The position numbers and the translations under genes are program-made. The notes beneath the pieces were generated by a model. The model was not told the origin of the DNA. It did not search any database and worked only from the letters and a program-made list of their open reading frames with translations. From Erpetoichthys calabaricus (taxonomy: Eukaryota > Chordata > Cladistia > Polypteriformes > Polypteridae), in assembly GCF_900747795.2 (NCBI RefSeq), contig NC_041409.2, forward strand, positions 65,890,697 to 65,954,696: a stretch of DNA of 64,000 nt, written 5' to 3'. Positions within the stretch are counted from its first letter, which is position 1; every line of letters starts with the position of its first letter. Shown here piece after piece: positions 36,729 through 45,675 of the stretch.

Positions 36729-37888
36729 TACACTCACTGGCCACTTTATTAGGTACACCTGTTCAACTGTTTGTTAACACAAATATCTAATCAGCTAATC
36801 ACATGGCAGTAACTCAGTGCATTTAAGCATATAGACATTGTCAAGACGACTTGCTGGAGTTCAAACCAAGCATCAGAATAAGTAAGAAAGGTGATTTAAA
36901 TGAGTTGAACGTCACATCGTTGTTGGTGCCATACCGGCTGTTCTGAGTATTTCAAAAACTGTTGATCTAGCAGGGTGTTCATGCAAAATGCTCTCTGGGG
37001 TTTACAGAGAAAAAAAGGTAAAATATCCAGTGAGTGGCAGTTCTCTCGGCAAAAATGCCTTGTTGATGCCAGAGGTCAGAGGAGAATGGTCAGACTGGTT
37101 AGAGCTGATAGAAAGGCAACAGTAAGTCAAATAACCACTCGATACAAGAATATGTAGATTTGTAGAAAAGTGTCTCTAAACACACAACACGTCAAACCTT
37201 GAAGCAGATGGGCTACAGCAGCAGGAGACCATGTCAGGTCCAATCCTGCCAGCTAAGAACAGGCAACTGAGGCTACAATTTGCACAGGCTCACCAAAGCT
37301 GGACAATAGAAGACTGGAAAAATTCTGCCTGGTCTGATGAGTCTCAATTTCTGATGCGCCATTTGGATGGTAATCAGAATTTGTTGTCAGCAACAGGAAA
37401 GCAAGGATCCAACCTGGTGGTGATGGTGGTTTAATGGTGTGGGGGGGGTATTTTCTTGGCGTGCTTTGGACTCCTTAGTACCAACTGAACATTGTTAAAT
37501 GCCATAGACTACCTGAGTATTGTTGGTTACCAAGTCCATCCCTTTATGACCATTGTGTACCCATTTTCTGATGGCTACTTCCAGCAGGATAACACACTAT
37601 ATAACAAAGCTCAACTCATCTTAAACTGGTTTCTCCACAGTGATCTCAATCCAATAGAGCACCTTTGGGATGTGATGGAATGGGAGATTTGCATCATGGA
37701 TTTGCTGCTGACATATCTGCAGCAACTGTGTGATGATACAGTATCATGTCAATATGGACCAAATCCCTGAGGAATGTTTTAGCATCTTGTTGAATCTATA
37801 CCATGAAGAATTAAGGCAATTCTGAAGGCAAAAGGGAGTCCAACCCGGTACTAGCAAGATGTACCTAATAAAATGGCCGATGAGTGTA
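36729..37888 (+). mobile_element. Tc1-type DNA transposon, decayed
   Basis: About 1.16 kb with inverted ends (TACACTCACTGGCCACTTTA; complement at 37.86-37.89 kb) and TA at the borders. Transposase remains lie in three frames. A helix-turn-helix piece has RRMVRLVRADRKATVSQ (36975-37157). A catalytic piece has WKNSAWSDESQF (37231-37434). A piece with FQQDNTLYNKA and LNPIEHLWDVMEWEI (37492-37770) carries the second Asp and the Glu. The frames are shifted and interrupted, so it is inactive, though the catalytic residues are still readable. Confidence 0.9.
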
Positions 37889-38029
37889 TAATATACTATT
37901 ACTATATTTATGACTCTACCTACTGTTTTAAAGAAGAAATAGCCAACATAGTGGGGAAACTGTGGGTGTCTTAGTGCCTATAATAAATGTAACAAAACTT
38001 CCCCAAGGTACCATTTGCCATCCCTTAGA

Positions 38030-38150
38030 GCAGTTTTCAAGTCCTGTCCTGGGGGCTCACTGCGGCTGCAGGTTTTTGTTCCAGCCATTTTTGCAATCAT
38101 TCAGTCATTCTACCTTTAATTGATCTTATTGATTAATTAGCTGGCCTTTC
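38030..38150. repeat. Solo end of the hAT family
   Basis: AGTCCTGTCCTGGGGGCTCA and GGCTGCAGGTTTTTGTTCCA match one end of the element at 31.2 kb; the other end is missing. Confidence 0.65.
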
Positions 38151-38189
38151 TTCTTTTCATATTCTGTACTCTCAAAAGCACAATAATGT

Positions 38190-38490
38190 GAGAGTGGCAT
38201 GGTGGCGCAGTGGTAGTCCTGCTGCCTTGCAATAAGGAGACCAGGGTTCATGTCCCTGGTCCTCCTTGCATGGAGTCTGCATGTTCTCCCCGTGTCTACA
38301 CGTTTCCTCTGGGTGCTCTGGCTTGTTCCCAAGTTCAAAGACATGCAAGTTAGGTGAATTGGCAATGCTAAACTGGCCTTAGAGTCCATCTGGTGTGTGG
38401 ATGTGTGTGAGTATGTATTCACCCTGCAATGGACGGGTGCCCTGTCCAGAGTTTGTCCCTGTCATGCACCCTATGGTCTGGCACCCCCCA
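38190..38490 (+). mobile_element. SINE, nearly complete
   Basis: Head GCATGGTGGCGCAGTGGTAG, B-box-like GGGTTCATGTCCC, GCATGTTCTCCCCGTGTC, and the GACGGGTGCCCTGTCC block. Loses the ATGG tail. Confidence 0.85.
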
Positions 38491-38839
38491 AAGTTTACTC
38501 CTCTTCACACTGTATCCCAATAACAAATGACAAGTAAATTGGCAAAAGGGCAGATGACACTGGATGTTGAAAGGCTGCACTTAAGGCACTTCAGTATCAT
38601 ACATAGTAAATAACAGCATAACTGACCAGACGACCAGGACAAGAAAAATGAAATTATGAGGACAGTGATGGAAAATCTTAAAGACAATGATAAAAAACAC
38701 TCATTATTCTCCATGTAATAGACATAAATGCTTTCTACTTTTCAATAAAAATTTAGTAAGCCCAGTTCTCTCAAAAATAGAAACTGGAATATTACATTTT
38801 GCTTAATTAACCCTAGGTAGCATACAATATTTATGATAC

Positions 38840-38890
38840 AATTAGTTACATTTCTTTTGGTCTTATTGTTGGAGCACAGGCAGGTCAAGT
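38840..38890 (-). repeat. MIR-like repeat, part 1 of 3
   Basis: GGAGCACAGGCAGGTCAAGT leads into ATCTTGCTCA, the first part of a MIR-like antisense sequence that resumes after the hAT element at 40147. Left border is approximate. Confidence 0.6.
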
Positions 38891-38898
38891 ATCTTGCT

Positions 38899-40146
38899 CA
38901 GGGGTCGCCAACTCCAGTCCTGGAGGACCACTGTGGCTGCAGGTTTTCATTCTAACCCTTTTCTTAATGAGTGACCTGTTTTTGCTGCTAATTAACTTCT
39001 TTTGAACTAATTTTAGTTGACTTGCTCTTGAAGACTCAGGCCCTTTAATTGTTTCTTTCCTTAATTAGCAGCCAAACAACAATGATATACAAAATGTGCC
39101 AAAACAACTGGTGTCCATCACTCAATATCTTAATACATAATTCACCTGCCTCCTCACTCACGTCCATCCGAAGCTGAATGCGCAGTTCCCCTTCCCTTCT
39201 GCGCACATCCGAAGCCGAATGCGCAGTCGCCTTCTGCGCAGCTGGCAGAGAAACCTTACGAGACCGACATCCAACCCCAACATCGCGGCAGGCGGCGGAT
39301 TTACGGCCGCAGAAATTCAAAGAGAAAGGCGACTTCGATTAAAGCTCTAGAGGCCTGAAAGGCAATTTCGACTACAGCTCAAGGCCTAATTATGGATTCT
39401 CATTCAATTACGCATTCATCCAATACACCTATATCAGGTTTGTGGTGCTTATACTTATTACTATTCCATATTGTACTGGAACATTCATCATTCAATATTA
39501 TACTATAGGCCTGGAAAATTCAACAACTAACAGTACAAACCTGTACAGTAATGAGTACAGTGGACTACAATCATTACAAAACAACTTCTTCGTTACTTAT
39601 CATTTGTTCTTCATACACTGCTGACACAAACTCGTGCCCGTTTCATCTTACATTGTCGAAACGGGCTCTTTGTCTAGTCTGAAAATAAAGAAAGGTGAAG
39701 GTCTCAGGAATGTCGATCTGCTCAGGTCCACAAAACATTTTAACAATGCTCTTAGAAAAGAGAAAATCAATAGTTTCTGAAATGTATGCCATTGCACAAT
39801 GAGAGCAGCAACAAGCCATGGAATTAAAGAACGGGTTTAATTAACAACAAGAATCAACACCTCATTAAGCAGCTGGTTGGAGTGAAATTGGTTGGAGTTT
39901 GAGGCCCTGACTTAGTTGGTCTTCTCTTGGCTCACTCATTTTACGTTTCATTTCTGTTTATGGAAAGAAATGAAGAAATTCAGAGGAACAATGAAATTCA
40001 GGGGAACAAATCTTAAAAGAGAAGTTAATTAAAATGAATTCACAAGAAGTTAAATAGCAGCAAAAACAGGGAACTCATTAAAAAAGGGTTAGTATGAAAA
40101 CCTGCAGCCACAGAAGTCCTCCAGGACCACAGTTGGCAACCCCTGG
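38899..40146. mobile_element. hAT element with nested Helitron
   Basis: Inverted ends CAGGGGTCGCCAACTCCAG and (complement) CCAGGGGTTGCCAACTGTGG, flanked by the 8-bp duplication ATCTTGCT (38891-38898 and 40147-40154), which is diagnostic for hAT transposons. Without the 550-bp Helitron the element is about 700 bp, like its relative at 31.2 kb, in the opposite orientation. No transposase. Confidence 0.92.
39128..39677 (+). mobile_element. Non-autonomous Helitron
   Basis: Begins TCTTAATACATAA after an A and ends with the hairpin CCCGTTTC..GAAACGGG, then CTCTTTGT and CTAG, followed by T. These are the 5'-TC and 3'-CTRR ends and the A/T target of Helitrons. The empty target is preserved in the hAT relative at 31.7 kb. 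No Rep or helicase sequence is present. Confidence 0.9.
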
Positions 40147-40213
40147 ATCTTGCTCATGGTCACACAGTGTCAGTAGTGGGATTTGAACTTACAGCCTCAG
40201 GGATTGAAGTCCA
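40147..40213 (-). repeat. MIR-like repeat, part 2 of 3
   Basis: ATCTTGCTCATGGTCACACA, GTGTCAGTAGTGGGATTTGA and ACTTACAGCC resemble the antisense of MIR/CORE-type SINEs. Interrupted at 40213. Confidence 0.65.
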
Positions 40214-41146
40214 GGAGCCTCATGCCTAATGCCGTGCATAGAATTCACACTATAACATGGCATACAGACAAAAGCGGAAATGTTCGTATGCACAAAAAAA
40301 TCCAGATGCATAAATCTGTGCGAACGCCAAGTTCCACGTTCTTCTGCTATATAAATCCCGTGAAGAGTAATGCACGTGCACGCGCCTGCTGTCCCACCCC
40401 AACTCCTCCCTGAATTATGCCTCTTTGAATATGCAAATCAATATAAATAGCCCTTAAGCTCAGCCTTCTGTGAAAAGACAATGTCAAAAACACGGGGGAA
40501 AATAGAAGAATTTCAGCGAATACCAAGTGGAGGCAAGGAAAAACATGCTATTTGTTGGTTTAAACAGTGATATAATCAACAAAAGGAAGTTGATCGAGTG
40601 ACATAGAGTGTCGGAGAAACTCAAAAGTTCAAGTTCACAAAGTCGCACAGTGCCCGGAATAAAAAATAAGCGGTCAGATATCAAAGTCGCCGTGAAAAGG
40701 TGAGTTGTAGCCCACCGTCTGAGTGTCATATGAAAGCTTATTAGGGTACAGAGAAAAGAAAAAAAAAATTGGGATACAGTGAGAAAAAAGCTCAAAATGC
40801 TAACTTTAATCTTGAAATTTCCACTTCAATCACGTAGTTTATTTTGTCATTAAAGTAGAACATCATAAACTTCATCTTTAAATCGTTTAAATTTACTAGT
40901 TTCTCAAATACCATCGTAACTAAAGTAGCACGTTAAATGCATTTTTTTGTATGTGTTCTTCTACAGTATGTGCTCTATGTGTGTGAATCACTACATGCTT
41001 CTTAAACGGGCTTTCTCTTCCTCCATTAGGACACAGAATCCATTACATTCGTGATATTACAGCTCTCTGAATAATTAAAATACTGAGATGTATACTTGAT
41101 ATCATTTTCATGATGATAGGAATTAAAGCATGTTATTAAACAATGG

Positions 41147-41225
41147 AACATGGTGGCGCAGTGATAGTGATGAGCTGGCGCCTCGTCCATAGATTGTTCC
41201 TGCCTCCCGCAAGATGGTTACTGTG
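41147..41225 (+). repeat. SINE fragment
   Basis: ACATGGTGGCGCAGTGATAG joined to GAGCTGGCGCCTCGTCC, that is head and 3' part with the middle lost. A partial inverted copy lies at 41455-41545. Confidence 0.6.
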
Positions 41226-41454
41226 CTGTGCGCGACCTTCGATGAAATAATTTATTGCAGCAGTACTGTCTCTTTCAAACGTACTAACCCAAAATTCCTG
41301 TCCTGTCTTTTCTTTCTCCAAGTAACCAATCACCACACAATCTGCTCTGTAATAGATGATAAGCAAAATGCAGATTCTTCAAAATTTTTAAACAACATTG
41401 AAATATCTTCGTAGTACATGTTTAATTATTCTATCCATCTACTGTATCTTTCCA

Positions 41455-41545
41455 GTGTCGCGCCAGCCCCAGCAAGAATACAGTGCGAGGCAGGAATAAT
41501 CAGGGCACCAGCTCGTTGCTACCGCTGCGACACCGTGTCCTCACA
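41455..41545 (-). repeat. SINE fragment, inverted
   Basis: Antisense of the head (GCTGCGACACCGTGTCC) and of the 3' block (TGCGAGGCAGGAATAATCAG). Faces the fragment at 41.15 kb. Confidence 0.5.
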
Positions 41546-41562
41546 TGTTTAATTATTGACAA

Positions 41563-42052
41563 GATAGATAGATAGATACTTTATTAATCCCAAGGGGAAA
41601 TTCACATACTCCAGCTGCAGCATACTGATAAATAAACAATATTAAATTAAAGATTGATAACAAAAATGATGTTAATATTTTATCTGTATAATTTAATAAA
41701 CATATTTTGCTGCATTTCATCTTAAAAATGATATCTTCATCATATGTAAATATGCACTTTATAAAGTGGCTCAGGTTGTGCAATATTATAACTGTATCAC
41801 ACGTTTACAGTGAGGGAATTGTACTTGTAAGTACAAACAGTTCTATAAGGAGCACTTGATGGATTGAGTGCGTTTATAGTTCTTGGGATGAAACTGTTTC
41901 TGAACCGTGAGGTCCGTACAGGAAAGGCTTTGAAGCATTTGTCGTATGAGAGCAGTTCAAATAGGCAGCATGGCTGAGGCAGCGTGTGCTTAATGCTGTA
42001 TACCGATAATTCTCCTTCCGATCAGCTGCTCAGAGTGGTGCAGTGAGAGTAA
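41563..42052 (-). mobile_element. LINE 3' end, minus strand
   Basis: Four GATA units, TACTTTATTAATCCCAAGGG and the antisense of the LINE end. Further in are GAACCGTGAGGTCCGTACAG and CCTTCCGATCAGCTGCTCAG. Longer than the copies at 12.4 and 22.7 kb. No reverse transcriptase is preserved. Confidence 0.75.
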
Positions 42053-42115
42053 TATGGAAAAAGGTGATCTGCTGTGGCAACCCTTAACGGGAGCTGCTGA
42101 AAGTAGAAGAAGAAG
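42053..42115 (+). repeat. SINE 3' end with GAAGAA tail
   Basis: GGTGATCTGCTGTGGCAACC followed by AGTAGAAGAAGAAG. A second copy is at 42985-43060. Confidence 0.6.
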
Positions 42116-42239
42116 GTGCAGTGAGAGTAACAACGCAAAAGCAGCTATGGTATTTGGAATAGTTTGGCCATTCCGTGGACCATTATATTGTTGCAGGTTA
42201 ATTACAATTACATGCTTTAAACTAATAAACAATATGCGG

Positions 42240-42740
42240 TGTGAGCTCGGGTCCGAACACCATCAGGCTAACACCAGCACTTTACACAAAACACACGTTT
42301 ATTATTACAAATAAGTCCCACACAGCACACAGTGCTCCCAGCCCCAATCACCCTCCTCACGGGCTTCTTGCTCAGTCTCCGTGGGCCGCCTTTCCTCTCC
42401 TCATGGGAGCTTTGTCCTGCTACTGCTCCCAACTCTAGCTCTCTGATGGGAGTGAGATGGCCCCTTTTATTCCCACCAGAATGTGCTCCAGGTGCCTGAT
42501 GACACTCTTCCGGCAGCACTTCCTGGTGTGGCAGAAGTGCTGCACTTGCACCGGAAGCACTCCAGTTGTCCCTGGAAGGTCCTTTCTCCACCCTCCCAGG
42601 TGTGGCGGAAGTGTCGATGTCCCGGGCTCCACAACGCTCGGGGCACCCCCTGGCAGTGGCCACGGGCTCCATTGGGCTTGAGCCTCCTTGCTCCTTCCCC
42701 GTGGTCCCCTCAACATCCAGGGCGGTTGCTCCCTCGTGGA
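42240..42740 (-). mobile_element. LTR-like repeat (possible solo LTR)
   Basis: Shares CTTCCGGCAGCACT and ATGTGCTCCAGGT blocks and the CCCCTTTTAT (antisense TATA-like) position with 6.5-7.0 kb. On the minus strand an AATAAACG signal lies near the end, which finishes CTCACA. Lies inside the Harbinger-like element and so is younger than it. Ends approximate. Confidence 0.35.
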
Positions 42741-42778
42741 TATTTTTGTGCATACGCACCGTTTATATATGAAGCCCC

Positions 42779-42812
42779 AGATCCTTAACCACTACACCAC
42801 ACTGCCTGCAGC
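42779..42812 (-). repeat. MIR-like repeat, part 3 of 3
   Basis: GATCCTTAACCACTACACCA and CACTGCCTGC, the usual antisense head of this repeat, continuing from 40213 across the inserted element. Confidence 0.65.
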
Positions 42813-42984
42813 AGTTGTTATTTGCAAAACCAGTGGCACTGGATAGAGAACTCATAAAGACTATTGTACTAATCATACAGTCATTCATTTATCCTTCAGT
42901 ACAACCTCATTAGCTGCCTGAAGCTAAAGAACCCTTTGGTACATTATTTGCTGATTTTATTTCTTTACAGAGGTATGGCAGAGG

Positions 42985-43060
42985 ATGGGAAGATATAGAA
43001 ATAGATGATCTGCTGTGGCAACCCCTAACAGGAACAGCCCCAAGAAGAAGAAGAAGAAGA
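42985..43060 (+). repeat. SINE 3' end with GAAGAA tail
   Basis: GATGATCTGCTGTGGCAACC then CCCCAAGAAGAAGAAGAAG. Same end as at 42.05 kb. Confidence 0.65.
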
Positions 43061-43252
43061 TAGTGGTGTAGTCAACAAGAAATACTTTGGATATGACAGG
43101 TCAGATAACCTGTTAAGAATCGATGCAACAGCTTGGTAGACAAGTACAACAAATTATCGATACCAGTCTCTATCTATGACTCACTGGTCTAGATGCTTAA
43201 TGTCGTCATGCTCCAAATTAAAAAAAGAAGAGGAACAATTGTATATTTTTCA

Positions 43253-43340
43253 TCTGTCTATCCGTTTTCCTAACCCACTTATTCAGATCAGGCAGCTGCA
43301 GCCTATCCCAGCAATTATCGGGGTCAACACACAAATACTG
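43253..43340 (-). repeat. SINE tail fragment
   Basis: CTGCAGCCTATCCCAGCAAT and CGGGGTCAACAC, antisense of the SINE 3' block. Confidence 0.5.
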
Positions 43341-43707
43341 TGCTGTAAAGAATTTACTGTGTTAATAACAGCCAACTTGTGACTTGTTTGGCTACAATAT
43401 TGTACGTCTGGCCAGTACTTTACTCTAATACGTTGCAACCTGTACAAGTAATTTTCCTATCGAATAAAAAATGCAGTGTCTTACTACGTGAAAAATAACA
43501 ATAATAAATGTTTTTCTGAAACACCCAAAAACACAGGGGGTATTTTTCGTACGTGGATTACTCGTTTTTCAAACGCAGCCATGTAGTAGATTAGTCTACC
43601 TGGATCTAATCATCCAAGATGAATGCACGCGCCCACGCTGATTGAAAAGCCCATATATATTGAGTCTAGAAAACATGATCAGCAAGTCTTTGATAGGCTG
43701 TAACAAA

Positions 43708-44280
43708 ATGACGAAAAAACGGGCGCATTTTTTTTTCCCCACACACGCGGCGCAATACCTTTTATTCGAAGGACAAGAAGAATTTCAAGATTTAATATGC
43801 ACAAGGGTTAACACTGCAAAAGCAGCCCAGACCAGAAAAGATGGCTGGCAAAAAGTGGCCGACAAATTAAACGCTAAGTGGTGTGCATTGTACTTACTGA
43901 ATGCAGCGTTTCATTTCCGATGTGTCAGATTAATTATTATTTACTCTGTCATAATTCCAGATCAAACGTGAACACAAGGAGAACATGGGAACAGGTTAAA
44001 GTGAAGTACAAGAATATACTTCAAACTGGTAAATATTGGTATATAACTATTTAAAGAATTTTTAATATAATCATATATAATATAAAAAACATTCATTTTA
44101 AAGCTAATAAGAAGGCAGACAAGCAAAAAACAGCTGGAGGTCCACGCGGTCCAGACCTAACCCCTGCAGAAGAGTTGGCTCTCCAGCAAAATGCCCATCA
44201 ACCTGTTTCTGAGGGCATTCCAGGGGGAAGCTCCTCCTCAGAACCATTGGCAGGATGCAGTGGTCACTTCATTTCAGGTA
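43708..44280 (+). pseudogene. Harbinger Myb/MADF-like protein
   Basis: Three pieces in order fit the Harbinger-associated Myb/SANT protein. The first is MTKKRAHFFF..LLFEGQEEFQDLI..KDGWQKVADKLNA (43708-43880). The second is RTWEQVKVKYKNILQT (about 43978-44029), ending at a GT donor. The third is NKKADKQKTAGGPRGPDLTP, then PVSEGIPGGSSSSEP (44100-44278), again ending at GTAAAG. In this family the protein binds the transposon ends and helps the transposase enter the nucleus. The first DNA-recognition helix is recognisable, but the linking segment is altered and I doubt it is functional. Confidence 0.75.
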
Positions 44281-44737
44281 AAGGATGGTCATTGCATATA
44301 TTTGTCCTCCATGTTAGCCATAGGTATGTTCCATATAGCCCTCTTTTTTATTGGGTCATTGCATGGAATGTCATATCCCTAGAAGCTGTGTCTGACCAAC
44401 GAGATATTGACGAAGGTCAAATATTTGATGAAGACACTGTGTCTGATTATTCATCAGGAGGAGAGGTATATTTTCCAAATAATGTTTGATCAGACTCCAC
44501 TCTGATCAGTCCCATGTGCCCCAATCACATTTGGAAATCCTGGTAATGAGAATGTTAGGCTGATTGAGATTCTTCATGGAACTGTGGGTGTTTTAGCTTG
44601 TGTATTACCTACCTGCAATGGCATGAAACGCCTCTTTTATTGTTTTCACACGCAGGTGTCCAGGAAACACTATGAAAACCCGAAGGAAATATTTCAGAGC
44701 CAAACAGACTTTACGAATTGCCTGGAAAATTGCACTT

Positions 44738-45076
44738 TTAGTTAGATTTTCCGCATCGCCTACAGTATATAAAAAAAGTGCCGCTTGTAAAAAACCTCAA
44801 AGCTATGCATACTGTCTGTCTGGTTGTGAGAGCCCGACTTCGCCTAGTTTGACTTTGAATGTAAAGTGCTAATAAATCTTTGAGGTACAATATTCCCCCT
44901 AGGCTAAAGCGGTATCTTTCGAAAAGAATTTCCTCCGGGAGCAATAAAGGATCTTGCCGATCACGCAAACCCCTCTCTATATGAAATTCTCGTCTTATAA
45001 TTTGCGCACCAATATCAATTGGTCGCTCATTCATGAACAGCGAAGCCATGACTGAATGAATTCTACGTACGGACAC
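44738..45076 (-). pseudogene. Harbinger transposase, N-terminal piece
   Basis: About 112 residues: IERGLRDRQDPLLLPEEILF, ERYRFSLGGILYLKDLL, RRSRALTTRQTVCIALRFF and a TSGTFF end. This is the N-terminal half of HARBI1-type transposases (RDRxDPL..ERYRFS..ALS..QxVCxALRFFASG). The DDE catalytic part is absent, so it cannot transpose DNA. The frame points toward the Myb-like gene. Confidence 0.85.
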
Positions 45077-45567
45077 TGATTACGTGTGTGAGCTAATCCT
45101 CACGTAGAACAAACCTGCTCCGAGCAGGTTTGAGGATTAGGATGTGTTGCTATGACAACATTTCCAGCAAGAGTTTCGAAAAACCGACAGATCCAGGACC
45201 ATGCCAAATTGTCAACAATTACATCTGGCTAAACGACTAATCCGCGTACGAAAAATACCCCCCTGATCTCGGATGATTTAAGCGACGTACGAAAAATACC
45301 CCCAAAGTCTCAAACTATGCTATATTTTGATGCGTAAGCGATTTGTTTATACATAGCCTACTACGCACTATAATCTCAGGGCTCACACGATACCAGTCCT
45401 TCAAGCACACTAAACGTGTTACTTTGAATAAAAAATATAATTTGCGCGACAGATATTTCCCAAATGCATAAACGTTTGACTGAAAACTCAACAAGTCGCT
45501 TGCCCTTGCCGAGCTGCGTCTCCTTGACGTTATCTATGCGCATCTCCGCTATGCTCGCGGGAGCGTG

Positions 45568-45579
45568 TGCGCATGCGCG
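45568..45579. promoter_or_regulatory. NRF1 site
   Basis: TGCGCATGCGCG, a full match to the palindromic NRF1 consensus, 33 bases upstream of the ANGEL1 ATG. Confidence 0.75.
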
Positions 45580-45595
45580 CGTGTACGACCGGAAC

Positions 45596-45601
45596 CACGT
45601 G
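45596..45601. promoter_or_regulatory. CACGTG E-box
   Basis: CACGTG, preceded by ACCGGAAC, an ETS-like core, 11 bases upstream of the ANGEL1 ATG; it may lie in the 5' UTR. Confidence 0.5.
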
Positions 45602-45611
45602 TAGTCTAGGG

Positions 45612-45675
45612 ATGATCGCGAGTTTGCTGGCTTTTGTGCTGTTTCCTTTGTCGCAGTTTCTCCACAGTATAGCAG
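45612..45675 (+). CDS. ANGEL1: ANGEL1 exon 1
   Basis: Encodes MIASLLAFVLFPLSQFLHSI and the following Ala, plus the first base of the next codon. Donor GCAG|GTAAAT. The ATG has G at -3. The hydrophobic stretch could anchor the protein in ER or Golgi membrane. Confidence 0.88.

Larger units (their letters stand above)
40214..42778. mobile_element. Harbinger/ISL2EU-like element with inserts
   Basis: The left end GGAGCCTCATGCCTAATGCC and right end (complement) GGGGCTTCATATATAAACGG share a diverged inverted repeat, with GTATGCAC/GTGCATACGC blocks just inside. Outside it the MIR-like repeat continues on both sides, which fixes the borders. Inside are SINE fragments, a LINE tail, another SINE end and an LTR-like repeat. 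Superfamily is tentative; no transposase seen. Confidence 0.6.
43536..45263. mobile_element. PIF/Harbinger transposon
   Basis: Inverted ends of about 29 bp: GGGGGTATTTTTCGTACG at the left, and CGTACGAAAAATACCCCC at 45246-45263. A second identical right end lies at 45285-45302. Inside are the two genes typical of the superfamily in opposite orientation: a Myb/MADF-like DNA-binding protein (plus strand) and a transposase (minus strand). At 1.7 kb the transposase is too short to be complete. It fills the intergenic space just upstream of the ANGEL1 promoter. Confidence 0.88.

Noticed and set aside
40484-40795. 103-residue minus-strand frame rich in Phe/Leu
   Set aside because: Inside the Harbinger-like element; composition reflects A-rich sequence on the plus strand.
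42054-42314. 86-residue plus-strand frame
   Set aside because: Runs through a SINE end, a SINE tail and the LTR-like repeat; no coherent protein.
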